DNA of 64,000 bases from Algorimicrobium algoritergicola. Lineage in GTDB: Bacteria; Bacteroidota; Bacteroidia; Flavobacteriales; Flavobacteriaceae. The translations under genes and the position numbers were made by a program. The notes beneath the pieces are model-generated. The model had not been told where the DNA came from. It was given only the letters and a program-made list of their open reading frames with translations, and made no database searches. Below are positions 8,792 through 16,809 of the stretch, piece after piece (within the stretch, counting starts at the first letter, position 1; each line of letters begins with the position of its first letter). The DNA is taken from contig NZ_VSKL01000004.1 in the NCBI RefSeq assembly GCF_008086165.1, positions 124,001 through 188,000 of the forward strand. Reading direction: 5' to 3'.

Positions 8792-8960
8792 TTTAGTTTT
8801 TCACTTCTCACTTTTAGTTTTTCACTTTTCACTTTTCACTTTTCACTTTTCACCCTTCACTCTTCACTCTTCACTTTTAGTTTTTCACTTCTCACTTTTA
8901 GTTTTTCACTTCTCACTTATAGTTTTTCACTTCTCACTTATAGTTTTTAGTTTTTCACTT
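8792..8960. repeat. Heptamer tandem array (CACTTTT / CACTTCT units)
   Basis: About 170 bases made of 7-base units such as CACTTTT, CACTTCT, CACTCTT and TAGTTTT, partly arranged in a 21-base higher-order unit (cacttctcacttttagttttt) seen at least four times with small changes. It fills the gap between the pump gene and the four-helix-bundle gene. Its left-hand units supply the stop codon and last residues (KVKN) of the pump. A second array of the same type is at 25,888-26,046. Confidence 0.93.
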
Positions 8961-11900
8961 TCAACTCTGCTCTCCAGCTATACAATACGGGAACCACAAA
9001 TAAGGTAATTAAGGCTATGAGCATACCTCCAAAACTCGGGATTGCCATCGGAATCATAATATCGCTTCCGCGCCCTGTAGAAGTTAAAATGGGTAACAAA
9101 GCCAAAATGGTAGTTGCTGTAGTCATTAAACAGGGTCTAATTCGTTTTTCGCCGGCTTCCACGATAGATGCTCTAATTTCGGTTCTGTTTTCTGGTGTAT
9201 TTCTATCGAAAGTTTGCGTTAAATAAGTAGCCATAACCACACCATCATCGGTTGCAATACCGAAGAGCGCAATAAAACCGACCCAAACGGCAACACTTAA
9301 ATTAATAGGATGCATTTGAAACAAATCCCGCATATTTTCGCCACCGACGGTGAAGTTTAGAAACCAATCCTGACCATAGAGCCAAATCATGATGAATCCA
9401 CCAGCAAATGCGACCGCAATTCCGGTAAACACCATTAAAGACGTAGTTACGGAACGGAATTGAAAGTACAGAATCAAAAAGATAATTGCTAAAGCTAAAG
9501 GCACAACAACCGATAGGGTTTTTTCGGCTCGCAACTGATTCTCATAGGTTCCGGTAAATTGGTAATTAATCCCTTTTGGAACAATCAATTCGCCAGATTC
9601 TATTTTTTGCAAAATCAAAGCTTGTGCGTTTTCAACAACACTTACTTCTGCAAAACCATCTTGCTTGTCAAATAATACATAACCGACTAAAAAGGTGTCT
9701 TCACTTTTAATCACTTGTGGACCTTGTTCATACCGAATGCTTGCCAATTCACTTAAAGGAACGGGACTGCCTTTTGAAACAGGAATATAAATTTGTTCTA
9801 AATCAGACGGATTCCCGCGCAATTCTCTTGGATAGCGCACACGAATACCATAACGTTCTCTTCCTTCAACCGTTTGGGTTAAAACCATGCCGCCAACAGC
9901 CACTTGTAAAACGTCTTGCACATCCTGAATGGAAATGCCATAACGCGCTATTTTCTCTCTATCAATATCAATTAGCAAATAGGGTTTCCCAACAATACGG
10001 TCTGCAAAAACAGCTTCTTTTTTAACACCTTCAGCTTCTTTTAATATAGTTTCTAATTGCACGCCAAAAGCTTCAATTTGTTTTAAATCTTGTCCTTTCA
10101 CTTTAATTCCCATAGGTGCTCGCATGCCTGTTTGAAGCATGACCAATCGGGTTTCAATAGGTTGTAGTTTTGGTGCTGACGTAACACCGGGTAGTTTGGT
10201 AACACGGACTATTTCATTCCAAATATCATTTGGCGATGTAATTTCTGGACGCCAGTTTCTGTAGAATTCACCATCGTTGTCTTCTATTAATTGAGAACTA
10301 TTTACGGTCCTCAAGTTGATACTTTCGGAATTATTTGGATTTGGAATAAATCGTCCATCGGTCAACTCAAACAAACCTTCAGCATTCACTTTATAACGTT
10401 GGCGCTCGCCATGGTCATTCAGCATATATTCCGATTTATACTGAATCATGTTTTCATACATAGACAAAGGTGCTGGATCTAAAGCCGATTCGGTTCGTCC
10501 TGCCTTACCAACAACGGTTTCTATTTCAGGAATACTAGCAACGGCCATATCCAATTGCTGTAAAACCCGTTTGTTTTCTTCAACACCAGAATGAGGCATG
10601 GAGGTTGGCATGAGTAAAAAAGAACCTTCGTTTAATGAGGGCATAAATTCTTTCCCAGTATTTTTCATGATGAAAAAACCAGCAATCACAATAGCCGTTG
10701 GAACAGATAGAAACAGTAGCTTATTATTTAAACACCATCTTAAAATTCGAGTGTAATAATTAATAAATAATGTAAAAACACCTAATAAACCAAAGCAAAT
10801 AACACTTACAAAAATAAGGTTCCAAAAGATGCTTTTATCAACGCCTAGAGGTCGCCAATATTCGGCTAACAAGAATACAATAGCTGCAGCTGAAATGATT
10901 ATATTAATTACATTTGCGCGCTTTTCATCAACAATATTTTGAAGTTTTAACAGGCCTGAAATTCCAAAACCTATTAAAACAAGCCCTAACCAATAGCCAT
11001 AAAACAAGCCAACAATACCTGCTACTATTAAAGCCGCATGGATCAGGTAACTAAAACGTGTTTTGATACTTTTTCTTCGGAATAAAAAGGCTGCAAATGG
11101 TGGTATTAAAAACAAAGCCACAATAAGGGAAGCCGTTAACGCAAAGGTTTTTGTAAAGGCTAGTGGTCTAAATAGTTTTCCCTCAGCACCAATCATAGTA
11201 AACACAGGAATGAAACTAATGATGGTTGTCATCACGGCCGTTACAATGGCACCAGAAACTTCAGCTGTGGCATTATAAACAATTTCATTAATAGGTAACT
11301 TTTCACTATTCACTTGTAATTTATCACTTTCAACGTTTCGCTTTTCACTTGCTTCATCCAAATGCCTGATAATGTTTTCCGAAAGTATCACCCCAACATC
11401 CACCATGGTTCCAATAGCAATGGCAATACCAGAAAGTGCTACAATATTGGCATCAACATTAAAGAGTTTCATGGCAATAAAAACCATTAAAACCGCAACG
11501 GGTAATAAGCCTGAAATTAAAATGGAAGCGCGCAGATTAAATACCATAATGATGATGACCAAAATGGTGATTAAAATTTCTAATGTTAAAGCTTCATTTA
11601 GTGTACCTAAAGTTTCTTGAATCAGTTCACTCCTATCATAAAAAGGCACAATAGTCAGTTGGGATGTGCTGCCATCTGCTAAAACCTTGGAAGGTAATCC
11701 GGCACGTAATTCATTAATTTGCACTTTAACATTGTTGATAACTTCCATCGGGTTCGCACCATAACGCGCTACAACAACGCCTCCAACAACCTCTGCGCCT
11801 TCTTTATCTAAAATACCACGTCGTGCTGCAGGCCCTAATGATACGTTACCAATGTCTTTAATTTTTAGGGATGTAAAATCTTCAGAAGCCACAACAGCAT

Positions 11901-12687
11901 TTTCTATGTCTTCAATAGATTTTACATAACCCAAACCACGCACTAAATATTCCGCTTGGTTAATTTCTAATGTTTGCGCACCAATATCTTTATTACTTTC
12001 CTTAACGGCTTTTACAACTTGGTCTAACCCAATATTGTATTGACGCATGAGTTCCGGATTCACATCTACTTGATATTCTTGAACATAACCACCAATAGAA
12101 GCTACTTCAGATACGCCACTTGCCGATGATAAGGCATATTTTACGTAGTAATCTTGAATGCTTCGCAATTCGTGTAAATCCCAGCCACCAGTAACGTTTC
12201 CGTTGGCGTCACGACCTTCCAATGTGTACCAAAATATTTGACCTAATCCTGTGGCATCTGGACCTAAAGCCGGATTCACATCATCTGGGAGTAATCCGCT
12301 GGGTAGGGAATTGAGTTTTTCTAATATGCGACTTCGGCTCCAATAGAATTCTACGTCTTCATCAAAAATAATGTAGATACTAGAAAACCCGAACATGGAA
12401 GAACTTCTTATGGTTTTTACACCAGGAATTCCCAATAAAGAGGTCGTTAAAGGATAGGTAATTTGGTCTTCAATATCTTGGGGTGATCGACCTTCCCATT
12501 TCGTGAAAACAATTTGTTGGTTTTCACCAATATCTGGAATAGCATCAACGGCCACAGGATCACTTGGTAAAAAACCGGTGTCCCAATTAAAAGGGGCATT
12601 CACAGTTCCCCAACCTATAAAAAGGACGAGTAACAGAACAGCAACGAGCTTATTCTCTATTAAAAATTTAATGCTTTTATTCAGCAT
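8947..12687 (-). CDS. cusA: CusA/CzcA-family heavy-metal efflux RND transporter
   Basis: A 1246-residue inner-membrane RND pump, longer than the usual roughly 1040 residues. The N-terminus (KFLIENKLVAVLLLVLFIGWG) is the first helix; the family motifs NAPFNWDTGF, DAIPDIGENQQIV and the C-terminal transmembrane block (GFIALFGIATDDGVVMATYL) are present. The extra length includes added hydrophobic helices near residues 540-665 and a large periplasmic insert near 745-830. A Lys/Glu/Ser-rich loop near residues 446-466 (ASEKRNVESDKLQVNSEKL) is encoded by DNA resembling the heptamer repeat. The metal-site region has MLQTGMRAPMG, resembling the first methionine of CusA. The gene is the largest in the copper block and its 3' end runs into the heptamer array. 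Copper/silver is favoured by context over cobalt/zinc. Confidence 0.92.
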   Translation of the reverse strand: MLNKSIKFLIENKLVAVLLLVLFIGWGTVNAPFNWDTGFLPSDPVAVDAIPDIGENQQIVFTKWEGRSPQDIEDQITYPLTTSLLGIPGVKTIRSSSMFGFSSIYIIFDEDVEFYWSRSRILEKLNSLPSGLLPDDVNPALGPDATGLGQIFWYTLEGRDANGNVTGGWDLHELRSIQDYYVKYALSSASGVSEVASIGGYVQEYQVDVNPELMRQYNIGLDQVVKAVKESNKDIGAQTLEINQAEYLVRGLGYVKSIEDIENAVVASEDFTSLKIKDIGNVSLGPAARRGILDKEGAEVVGGVVVARYGANPMEVINNVKVQINELRAGLPSKVLADGSTSQLTIVPFYDRSELIQETLGTLNEALTLEILITILVIIIMVFNLRASILISGLLPVAVLMVFIAMKLFNVDANIVALSGIAIAIGTMVDVGVILSENIIRHLDEASEKRNVESDKLQVNSEKLPINEIVYNATAEVSGAIVTAVMTTIISFIPVFTMIGAEGKLFRPLAFTKTFALTASLIVALFLIPPFAAFLFRRKSIKTRFSYLIHAALIVAGIVGLFYGYWLGLVLIGFGISGLLKLQNIVDEKRANVINIIISAAAIVFLLAEYWRPLGVDKSIFWNLIFVSVICFGLLGVFTLFINYYTRILRWCLNNKLLFLSVPTAIVIAGFFIMKNTGKEFMPSLNEGSFLLMPTSMPHSGVEENKRVLQQLDMAVASIPEIETVVGKAGRTESALDPAPLSMYENMIQYKSEYMLNDHGERQRYKVNAEGLFELTDGRFIPNPNNSESINLRTVNSSQLIEDNDGEFYRNWRPEITSPNDIWNEIVRVTKLPGVTSAPKLQPIETRLVMLQTGMRAPMGIKVKGQDLKQIEAFGVQLETILKEAEGVKKEAVFADRIVGKPYLLIDIDREKIARYGISIQDVQDVLQVAVGGMVLTQTVEGRERYGIRVRYPRELRGNPSDLEQIYIPVSKGSPVPLSELASIRYEQGPQVIKSEDTFLVGYVLFDKQDGFAEVSVVENAQALILQKIESGELIVPKGINYQFTGTYENQLRAEKTLSVVVPLALAIIFLILYFQFRSVTTSLMVFTGIAVAFAGGFIMIWLYGQDWFLNFTVGGENMRDLFQMHPINLSVAVWVGFIALFGIATDDGVVMATYLTQTFDRNTPENRTEIRASIVEAGEKRIRPCLMTTATTILALLPILTSTGRGSDIMIPMAIPSFGGMLIALITLFVVPVLYSWRAELKVKN
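11296..11354 (-). repeat. Heptamer-like sequence inside the RND pump gene
   Basis: On the plus strand this stretch contains units tttcact, attcact, tatcact, ttcaacg and tttcact in near 7-base phase, resembling the array 2.4 kb away. It is in frame and encodes the polar loop EASEKRNVESDKLQVNSEKL between predicted membrane helices. Confidence 0.6.
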
Positions 12688-12729
12688 GGAATAGAATATT
12701 TAGTAGTGAGTACAAAGTATAACGTACAG

Positions 12730-12737
12730 CAAATTTA
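12730..12737 (-). promoter_or_regulatory. Candidate -7 element for the RND pump gene
   Basis: The minus strand reads TAAATTTG, a match to the Bacteroidota TAnnTTTG box, 43 bases before the pump start. No good -33 TTTG partner was seen at the usual distance, so this is tentative. Confidence 0.35.
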
Positions 12738-12815
12738 GAAGTCAACTATAAAGTGCATCTAAACATAAAAAGGTCCTAACGCAAAAAATTATGCATTACA
12801 ACCAACTACTAAAAA

Positions 12816-13229
12816 TCAAATTAAATAGGTCTCGTCAAGCTTGAAGATTTGCCTGATAACGAGTGGTGGTTCGTATGTTGAATAGGAAGATACTTGGGTG
12901 TCAAGATCTTCAAAAAGGTTTAGGTATGTCTGTACAAATGACGCAATAAATACCTGCTGCTCAAAAGAAATTTTGTCAACATGTAATTGGAGTTCATCTT
13001 GACCATCAACTAGAGTTTGTTCGTTTTTACAACAATCTTTTTTGGTAATAGTACAACCTTCCGTAGATGGTTTATTCATATCCATACCGCAGCCTTTGGC
13101 TGTATTAAAAATAGCGGTTTCTACCAAAGTACCACCACAATAATGCATATCAACCGTGAATGACAAAGTCGAAAATAACACGACAAATGCCATAGCAATA
13201 GATAGTATATTATGGAATACGTTTTTCAT
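12816..13229 (-). CDS. HYC_CC_PP family protein
   Basis: A 137-residue exported protein with an N-terminal hydrophobic signal (about 6-25) and the three marks of the HYC_CC_PP family: HYC near residue 28, CC near residue 65 (KKDCCKNE) and PP near residue 123 (YEPPLV). Further cysteines (CGM near 47 and CTI near 58) could join a metal site or disulfides. The family is common in Bacteroidota next to copper-handling genes, with no known reaction. It is the first gene of the minus-strand metal block, 128 bases ahead of the RND pump gene, and has its own TAnnTTTG box. It may bind or sense metal in the periplasm; that is inference. Confidence 0.85.
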   Translation of the reverse strand: MKNVFHNILSIAMAFVVLFSTLSFTVDMHYCGGTLVETAIFNTAKGCGMDMNKPSTEGCTITKKDCCKNEQTLVDGQDELQLHVDKISFEQQVFIASFVQTYLNLFEDLDTQVSSYSTYEPPLVIRQIFKLDETYLI

Positions 13230-13237
13230 ACGATTAG

Positions 13238-13245
13238 CAAATATA
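13238..13245 (-). promoter_or_regulatory. Candidate promoter of the HYC_CC_PP gene and metal block
   Basis: The minus strand reads TATATTTG nine bases before the ATG, with a TTTG about 17 bases further upstream. This fits the Bacteroidota sigma-A promoter, though the leader would be very short. Confidence 0.5.
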
Positions 13246-13423
13246 CAAAATTTTTAATACATCAAATTTTGTTTAACAGAAGTTTAGAACATCGTAAGGA
13301 GCAAGAGTAGCGCCAGATGAGGAAGGTCAGTAATGCGGAATACAAATAAATAGCACCAACAAGGAGGTGTATACGCAGTTATACTAATTAAGGTATATAC
13401 AAGCGTATAATAAATGTCATTTT

Positions 13424-14104
13424 TTAATAAAAATTCGCAACTTTAATAAGACCTTCAATATTTAGTATTTGAATTTTACGTCCATCTGTTGAAATAAGTT
13501 CATCATGTTTAAAATCATGTAGCACACGAGCCAAAGTTTCAACTACGGTTCCTGCCATATTTGCTAAATCGGAGCGAGAAAGTAAAATATAGGTTTTTGC
13601 CATATTTTCAACTTTATATTTATCATGCAAAATCAATAAATTAAGTGCTACCCGTTCCCTTACGGTACGTTGAGATAGTACGGCCATCAAATTTGCTAAA
13701 ACACTAAATTCGTGGCTTAAGCTTTTCAATAACAAACGTGAAAATGATGAAGAATCATTAAGTATCTCATTAAAATCGTTTATAGTTATAAATGAGATAA
13801 TAGAGTTTTCTATGGCAACTGTTGTATCGCCATATGTGTTTTCACTTAAAACGGATGAATACCCAAAAAACTCACCTTCATTATAAATGTATATTATTTG
13901 CTCTCTCCCATCATTATCCATTTTATACTTTTTCACTTTACCACTTTGTAAATAAAAAATACCAGAAGGCAATGTCCCTTCTGTAAATATAGGCTGGTTT
14001 TTACGAAACGTTTTATCAACCATAACATGTTCAAGAAATTCCCTATCATTCGAAGGTAATTCGCTTAAAATACATTGGCTGTTAAATGTGAATTTTGTAA
14101 TCAT
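13424..14104 (-). CDS. Crp/Fnr-family transcriptional regulator
   Basis: A 226-residue regulator: cyclic-nucleotide-binding-type beta barrel at about residues 18-110 (DGREQIIYIYNEGEFFGYSS) and a C-terminal Crp-type winged helix at about 150-215 (RSDLANMAGTVVETLARVL). The recognition helix keeps the Glu and Arg positions that contact DNA in CRP and FNR (V-E-T-L-A-R). It has no N-terminal cysteine cluster, so it is unlikely to be an oxygen-sensing iron-sulfur FNR. It is divergent from pckA, and a perfect FNR-type palindrome (14150-14163) lies between them, 46 bases from its own start, which suggests it controls pckA and itself. The ligand is unknown. Confidence 0.9.
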   Translation of the reverse strand: MITKFTFNSQCILSELPSNDREFLEHVMVDKTFRKNQPIFTEGTLPSGIFYLQSGKVKKYKMDNDGREQIIYIYNEGEFFGYSSVLSENTYGDTTVAIENSIISFITINDFNEILNDSSSFSRLLLKSLSHEFSVLANLMAVLSQRTVRERVALNLLILHDKYKVENMAKTYILLSRSDLANMAGTVVETLARVLHDFKHDELISTDGRKIQILNIEGLIKVANFY

Positions 14105-14149
14105 ATATTAAGTTACAAAGTTACACCTTATTTACTTTTTAATCTAAAA

Positions 14150-14163
14150 TTGATTTAAATCAA
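14150..14163. promoter_or_regulatory. FNR-type palindrome in the regulator-pckA divergent gap
   Basis: TTGATTTAAATCAA is a perfect 14-base palindrome and an exact match to the TTGAT-N4-ATCAA layout bound by FNR-family regulators. Its centre lies about 64 bases before the start site expected from the pckA -7 box, a position usual for activation. That the neighbouring regulator binds it is inferred. Confidence 0.7.
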
Positions 14164-14207
14164 ATTTTACCAAGACAATAGTCAACCCTCTTATTATTAT
14201 ATCAAAG

Positions 14208-14215
14208 TACCTTTG
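14208..14215 (+). promoter_or_regulatory. Candidate -7 element of pckA
   Basis: TACCTTTG, followed by C, is the Bacteroidota TAnnTTTG box, 27 bases before the pckA ATG. No clear TTG is seen about 20 bases upstream, which would fit a promoter that depends on an activator at the palindrome at 14150. Confidence 0.65.
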
Positions 14216-14241
14216 CAGGTAATTACAAAACTATCATTTTT

Positions 14242-15846
14242 ATGAAAAAAATTGAGCAATTACATACACTTGGAATTCATCCAACCAAAGAATATTTCTG
14301 GAATTTACCAGTTTCTAAATTAGTAGCACATACCCTTCAAAAAGGGCAAGGGGTACTAACTAACACAGGAGCTTTAGCTTGTAACACAGGTGAATTTACA
14401 GGGAGATCTCCAAAGGATAAATATATTGTAAAAGATAGCATTACGGAAAATTCAGTTTGGTGGGGTGATGTAAACCATCCATTTTCAACAGAAGATTTTG
14501 ATTCGTTATATAATCGCGTTACGGCATCCCTTTCGGAAAAGGATATTTATATTAAAGATGTTCAAGCTGGCAGTAAAAAAGAGTACCAATTAAACGTTCG
14601 GGTCATCACAGAAACACCTTGGCAAAGTTTGTTTGCCAATAACCTTTTTTTAAGACCTACAGAAAAGGAATTGGAGACTTTTAAACACGAATGGCTCATC
14701 CTTGCTGCTCCTGAATTTAAAGCAGAACCAGAAAGAGACAAAACAAGACAACAAAATTTTACAATTATCAATTTCACAAAAAAAGTAATCCTCATTGGTG
14801 GGAGTGCGTATACAGGCGAAATTAAAAAAGGAATTTTCTCTATTCTCAATTATATTTTACCTCATGATAAAAATGTGCTTTCCATGCATTGTTCTGCCAA
14901 TATAGGTGAAGATGGAAATACAGCCGTATTTTTCGGTTTATCTGGAACAGGAAAAACAACCTTGTCTGCCGATCCTTCTAGAGCACTCATTGGTGATGAT
15001 GAACACGGATGGGATTCCGAAAACGTATTTAATTTTGAAGGAGGCTGTTATGCAAAATGTGTTAATCTAAGTGAAGAAAAAGAACCACAAATATTTTCTG
15101 CTGTACGGTTTGGAACCCTATTGGAAAATGTGCGTTTCTATAAAAATTCAGATATCGTGGATTATGATAATATAGACGTTACTGAAAATACCAGAGCCGC
15201 CTATCCTATTAATTTTATAGATAACGCAATAAACCCGTCTATTGGTGGTGCACCTAAAAATATTTTCTTTTTAACCTGTGACGCCTTTGGCGTATTACCA
15301 CCAATCTCAAAATTAACAGTCGGACAAGCAATGTACCATTTCATTTCAGGTTATACTGCAAAAGTAGCAGGAACAGAAGCTGGTATTACAGAGCCACAAA
15401 CCACCTTTTCTGCCTGCTTCGGCGAACCTTTTTTGCCCCTTCACCCTACAAAATATGCCGAATTATTAGGACAAAAACTAAAAGGAAACAATGTCAATGT
15501 TTGGCTGGTTAACACGGGCTGGTCTGGCGGTGCATATGGTGTTGGAGAACGTATCAAGTTAAGTTACACGCGCGCAATGATTACGGCCGCCCTGGAAGGG
15601 AAGTTAGATCAAATTGAATATGTAGAACATAGCGTTTTTGGTTTACAAATGCCAACGGAGTGTCAAGGCGTGCCTTCCAACATACTCAACCCAAAAAACA
15701 CGTGGAAAAACAAACAAGAGTATGATGAAACGGCCAATAAACTGGCATCACAATTCAGCGAAAACTTTAAAACATACCAATCTTTTGCAAACGATGAAAT
15801 CCGCTCTGGAGCTCCAAAAATAGTCTCTAACCTTCAAAAAGCATAA
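14242..15846 (+). CDS. pckA: Phosphoenolpyruvate carboxykinase (ATP)
   Basis: A 534-residue enzyme that converts oxaloacetate and ATP to phosphoenolpyruvate, CO2 and ADP, the first committed step of gluconeogenesis in the cytoplasm. The kinase P-loop GLSGTGKTTLSADP lies near residues 232-245 with the second metal motif LIGDDEHGW just after; the substrate arginine region TGRSPKDKY is near residues 53-61. Length is normal for the ATP-dependent family, and the ATP-type P-loop rules out the GTP enzyme. It is divergent from a Crp/Fnr regulator with an FNR-type box between them, and starts a co-directional set with the lipoyl-protein genes, the next of which begins 3 bases after its stop. Confidence 0.97.
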   Translation: MKKIEQLHTLGIHPTKEYFWNLPVSKLVAHTLQKGQGVLTNTGALACNTGEFTGRSPKDKYIVKDSITENSVWWGDVNHPFSTEDFDSLYNRVTASLSEKDIYIKDVQAGSKKEYQLNVRVITETPWQSLFANNLFLRPTEKELETFKHEWLILAAPEFKAEPERDKTRQQNFTIINFTKKVILIGGSAYTGEIKKGIFSILNYILPHDKNVLSMHCSANIGEDGNTAVFFGLSGTGKTTLSADPSRALIGDDEHGWDSENVFNFEGGCYAKCVNLSEEKEPQIFSAVRFGTLLENVRFYKNSDIVDYDNIDVTENTRAAYPINFIDNAINPSIGGAPKNIFFLTCDAFGVLPPISKLTVGQAMYHFISGYTAKVAGTEAGITEPQTTFSACFGEPFLPLHPTKYAELLGQKLKGNNVNVWLVNTGWSGGAYGVGERIKLSYTRAMITAALEGKLDQIEYVEHSVFGLQMPTECQGVPSNILNPKNTWKNKQEYDETANKLASQFSENFKTYQSFANDEIRSGAPKIVSNLQKA

Positions 15847-15849
15847 TAT

Positions 15850-16437
15850 ATGCTGAAAGTTAAAACTGAAGCTGTAATCTGCTGTCCTATCTGTGGGAGT
15901 AAATACAAGAAAAAAATGCCCCAGATAGGAAAACATATGAATAGTAAGTGCGTGGTTTGTCATTCTGTTTTTGGAATAAAAACAGTAAATGACTGCTGTG
16001 TTTATTGCACATACAGTAATAAATCATGTCCTAAATCCCAAAAAAAATTAAAAAAAATGAATATACCCGCAAACCTTTTATACACTAAAGATCACGAATG
16101 GCTTCGAATAGAAGATGATATTGCTTTTATAGGAATTACTAATTTTGCGCAAAGCGAACTAGGAGACATTGTGTATGTAGAAATTGAAACCGTAGATGAA
16201 ACACTAAAACAAAATGACGTCTTTGGTTCTGTTGAAGCTGTAAAAACCGTATCAGATCTCTTTCTCCCTGTTAATGGTGAAGTACTAGAATCAAATCCAA
16301 AATTAGAAGATAACCCAGAGTTGGTGAATGATGATCCGTATGGAGAAGGCTGGATGATTAAATTAAAAATGGACGCAAATACCGATTTAAAAGATTTATT
16401 AAAAGCAGATGCGTATGCCCTATTAATTGGCTCTTAA
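15850..16437 (+). CDS. gcvH: GDCCVxC zinc-ribbon module fused to glycine cleavage H protein (GcvH)
   Basis: A 195-residue frame with two parts. Residues 1-66 match the small GDCCVxC metal-binding family: CPICG (12-16), CVVC, the NDCCVYCTYS signature and a terminal CPKSQ. Residues 70-195, from MNIPANLLYTKDHEWL, form a complete GcvH with the lipoyl lysine in VEAVKTVSD. GcvH carries the aminomethyl group between glycine cleavage enzymes on its lipoyl arm. Both families normally exist as separate proteins of about 66 and 126 residues. The join is an A8 tract (16040-16047) followed by TTA; with one A fewer the first part would end at TAA and GcvH would start at its own ATG (16057). So the fusion could be real, made by slippage, or a sequencing error. 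No gcvT or gcvP is nearby. Confidence 0.82.
   Translation: MLKVKTEAVICCPICGSKYKKKMPQIGKHMNSKCVVCHSVFGIKTVNDCCVYCTYSNKSCPKSQKKLKKMNIPANLLYTKDHEWLRIEDDIAFIGITNFAQSELGDIVYVEIETVDETLKQNDVFGSVEAVKTVSDLFLPVNGEVLESNPKLEDNPELVNDDPYGEGWMIKLKMDANTDLKDLLKADAYALLIGS
16040..16047 (+). other. A8 homopolymer at the GDCCVxC-GcvH junction
   Basis: Eight consecutive A followed by TTAAAAAAAATG. Loss of one A makes the codons CAA AAA AAT TAA, ending the zinc-ribbon protein 3 codons before the GcvH-like ATG at 16057. This tract decides whether one fused protein or two proteins are made. Confidence 0.7.
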
Positions 16438-16809
16438 ATGCAGGTTCCTAAAAACGTCTATTACACAAAGCAACATGTATGGTTGCAGAAAGTAGGGCGA
16501 AATGATTTTTGTGTAGGTATAACCGATTTTGGGCAAAAGGAAATTGGTGAAATCGATTTGATTGAACTAAATAGTAAAGGGAGTTTACTAAAAAAGGGGG
16601 CTATTTGGGGTGTTGTATATGGAATCAATAAAACGTTTCAATTAATAGCGCCTTTTGATTGCCAAATTATAGAAAAAAACAGAGACCTACAAAAGCTTAC
16701 AGCATATGTAAACACCGCTCCTTACAAATACTGGTTTGCCATTTTAACAGCAAAAACAAATACGGCAACCCTATTAAATGCGCAAGATTATACACTGTTA
16801 ACACAATGA
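16438..16809 (+). CDS. GcvH-like protein lacking the lipoyl lysine
   Basis: A 123-residue relative of GcvH: YYTKQHVWLQKVG matches the KDHEW start of the family and CVGITDFGQKEIGEIDLIEL matches the first half of the lipoyl fold. At the lipoylation hairpin the normal E-x-V-K reads Y-G-I-N-K: the lysine column is Asn and the only lysine is one residue later. The glutamate that guides lipoyl transfer is also missing. It probably keeps the fold but may not be lipoylated. It starts on the base after the gcvH stop (TAAATG) and overlaps the methyltransferase start by ATGA, so the three genes are tightly coupled. It may be a partner or decoy of the H protein next door; its function is unknown. Confidence 0.8.
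   Translation: MQVPKNVYYTKQHVWLQKVGRNDFCVGITDFGQKEIGEIDLIELNSKGSLLKKGAIWGVVYGINKTFQLIAPFDCQIIEKNRDLQKLTAYVNTAPYKYWFAILTAKTNTATLLNAQDYTLLTQ

Noticed and set aside
13424..14104. True oxygen-sensing FNR
   Set aside because: There is no N-terminal cysteine cluster to hold a 4Fe-4S centre, so only the broader Crp/Fnr family is claimed.
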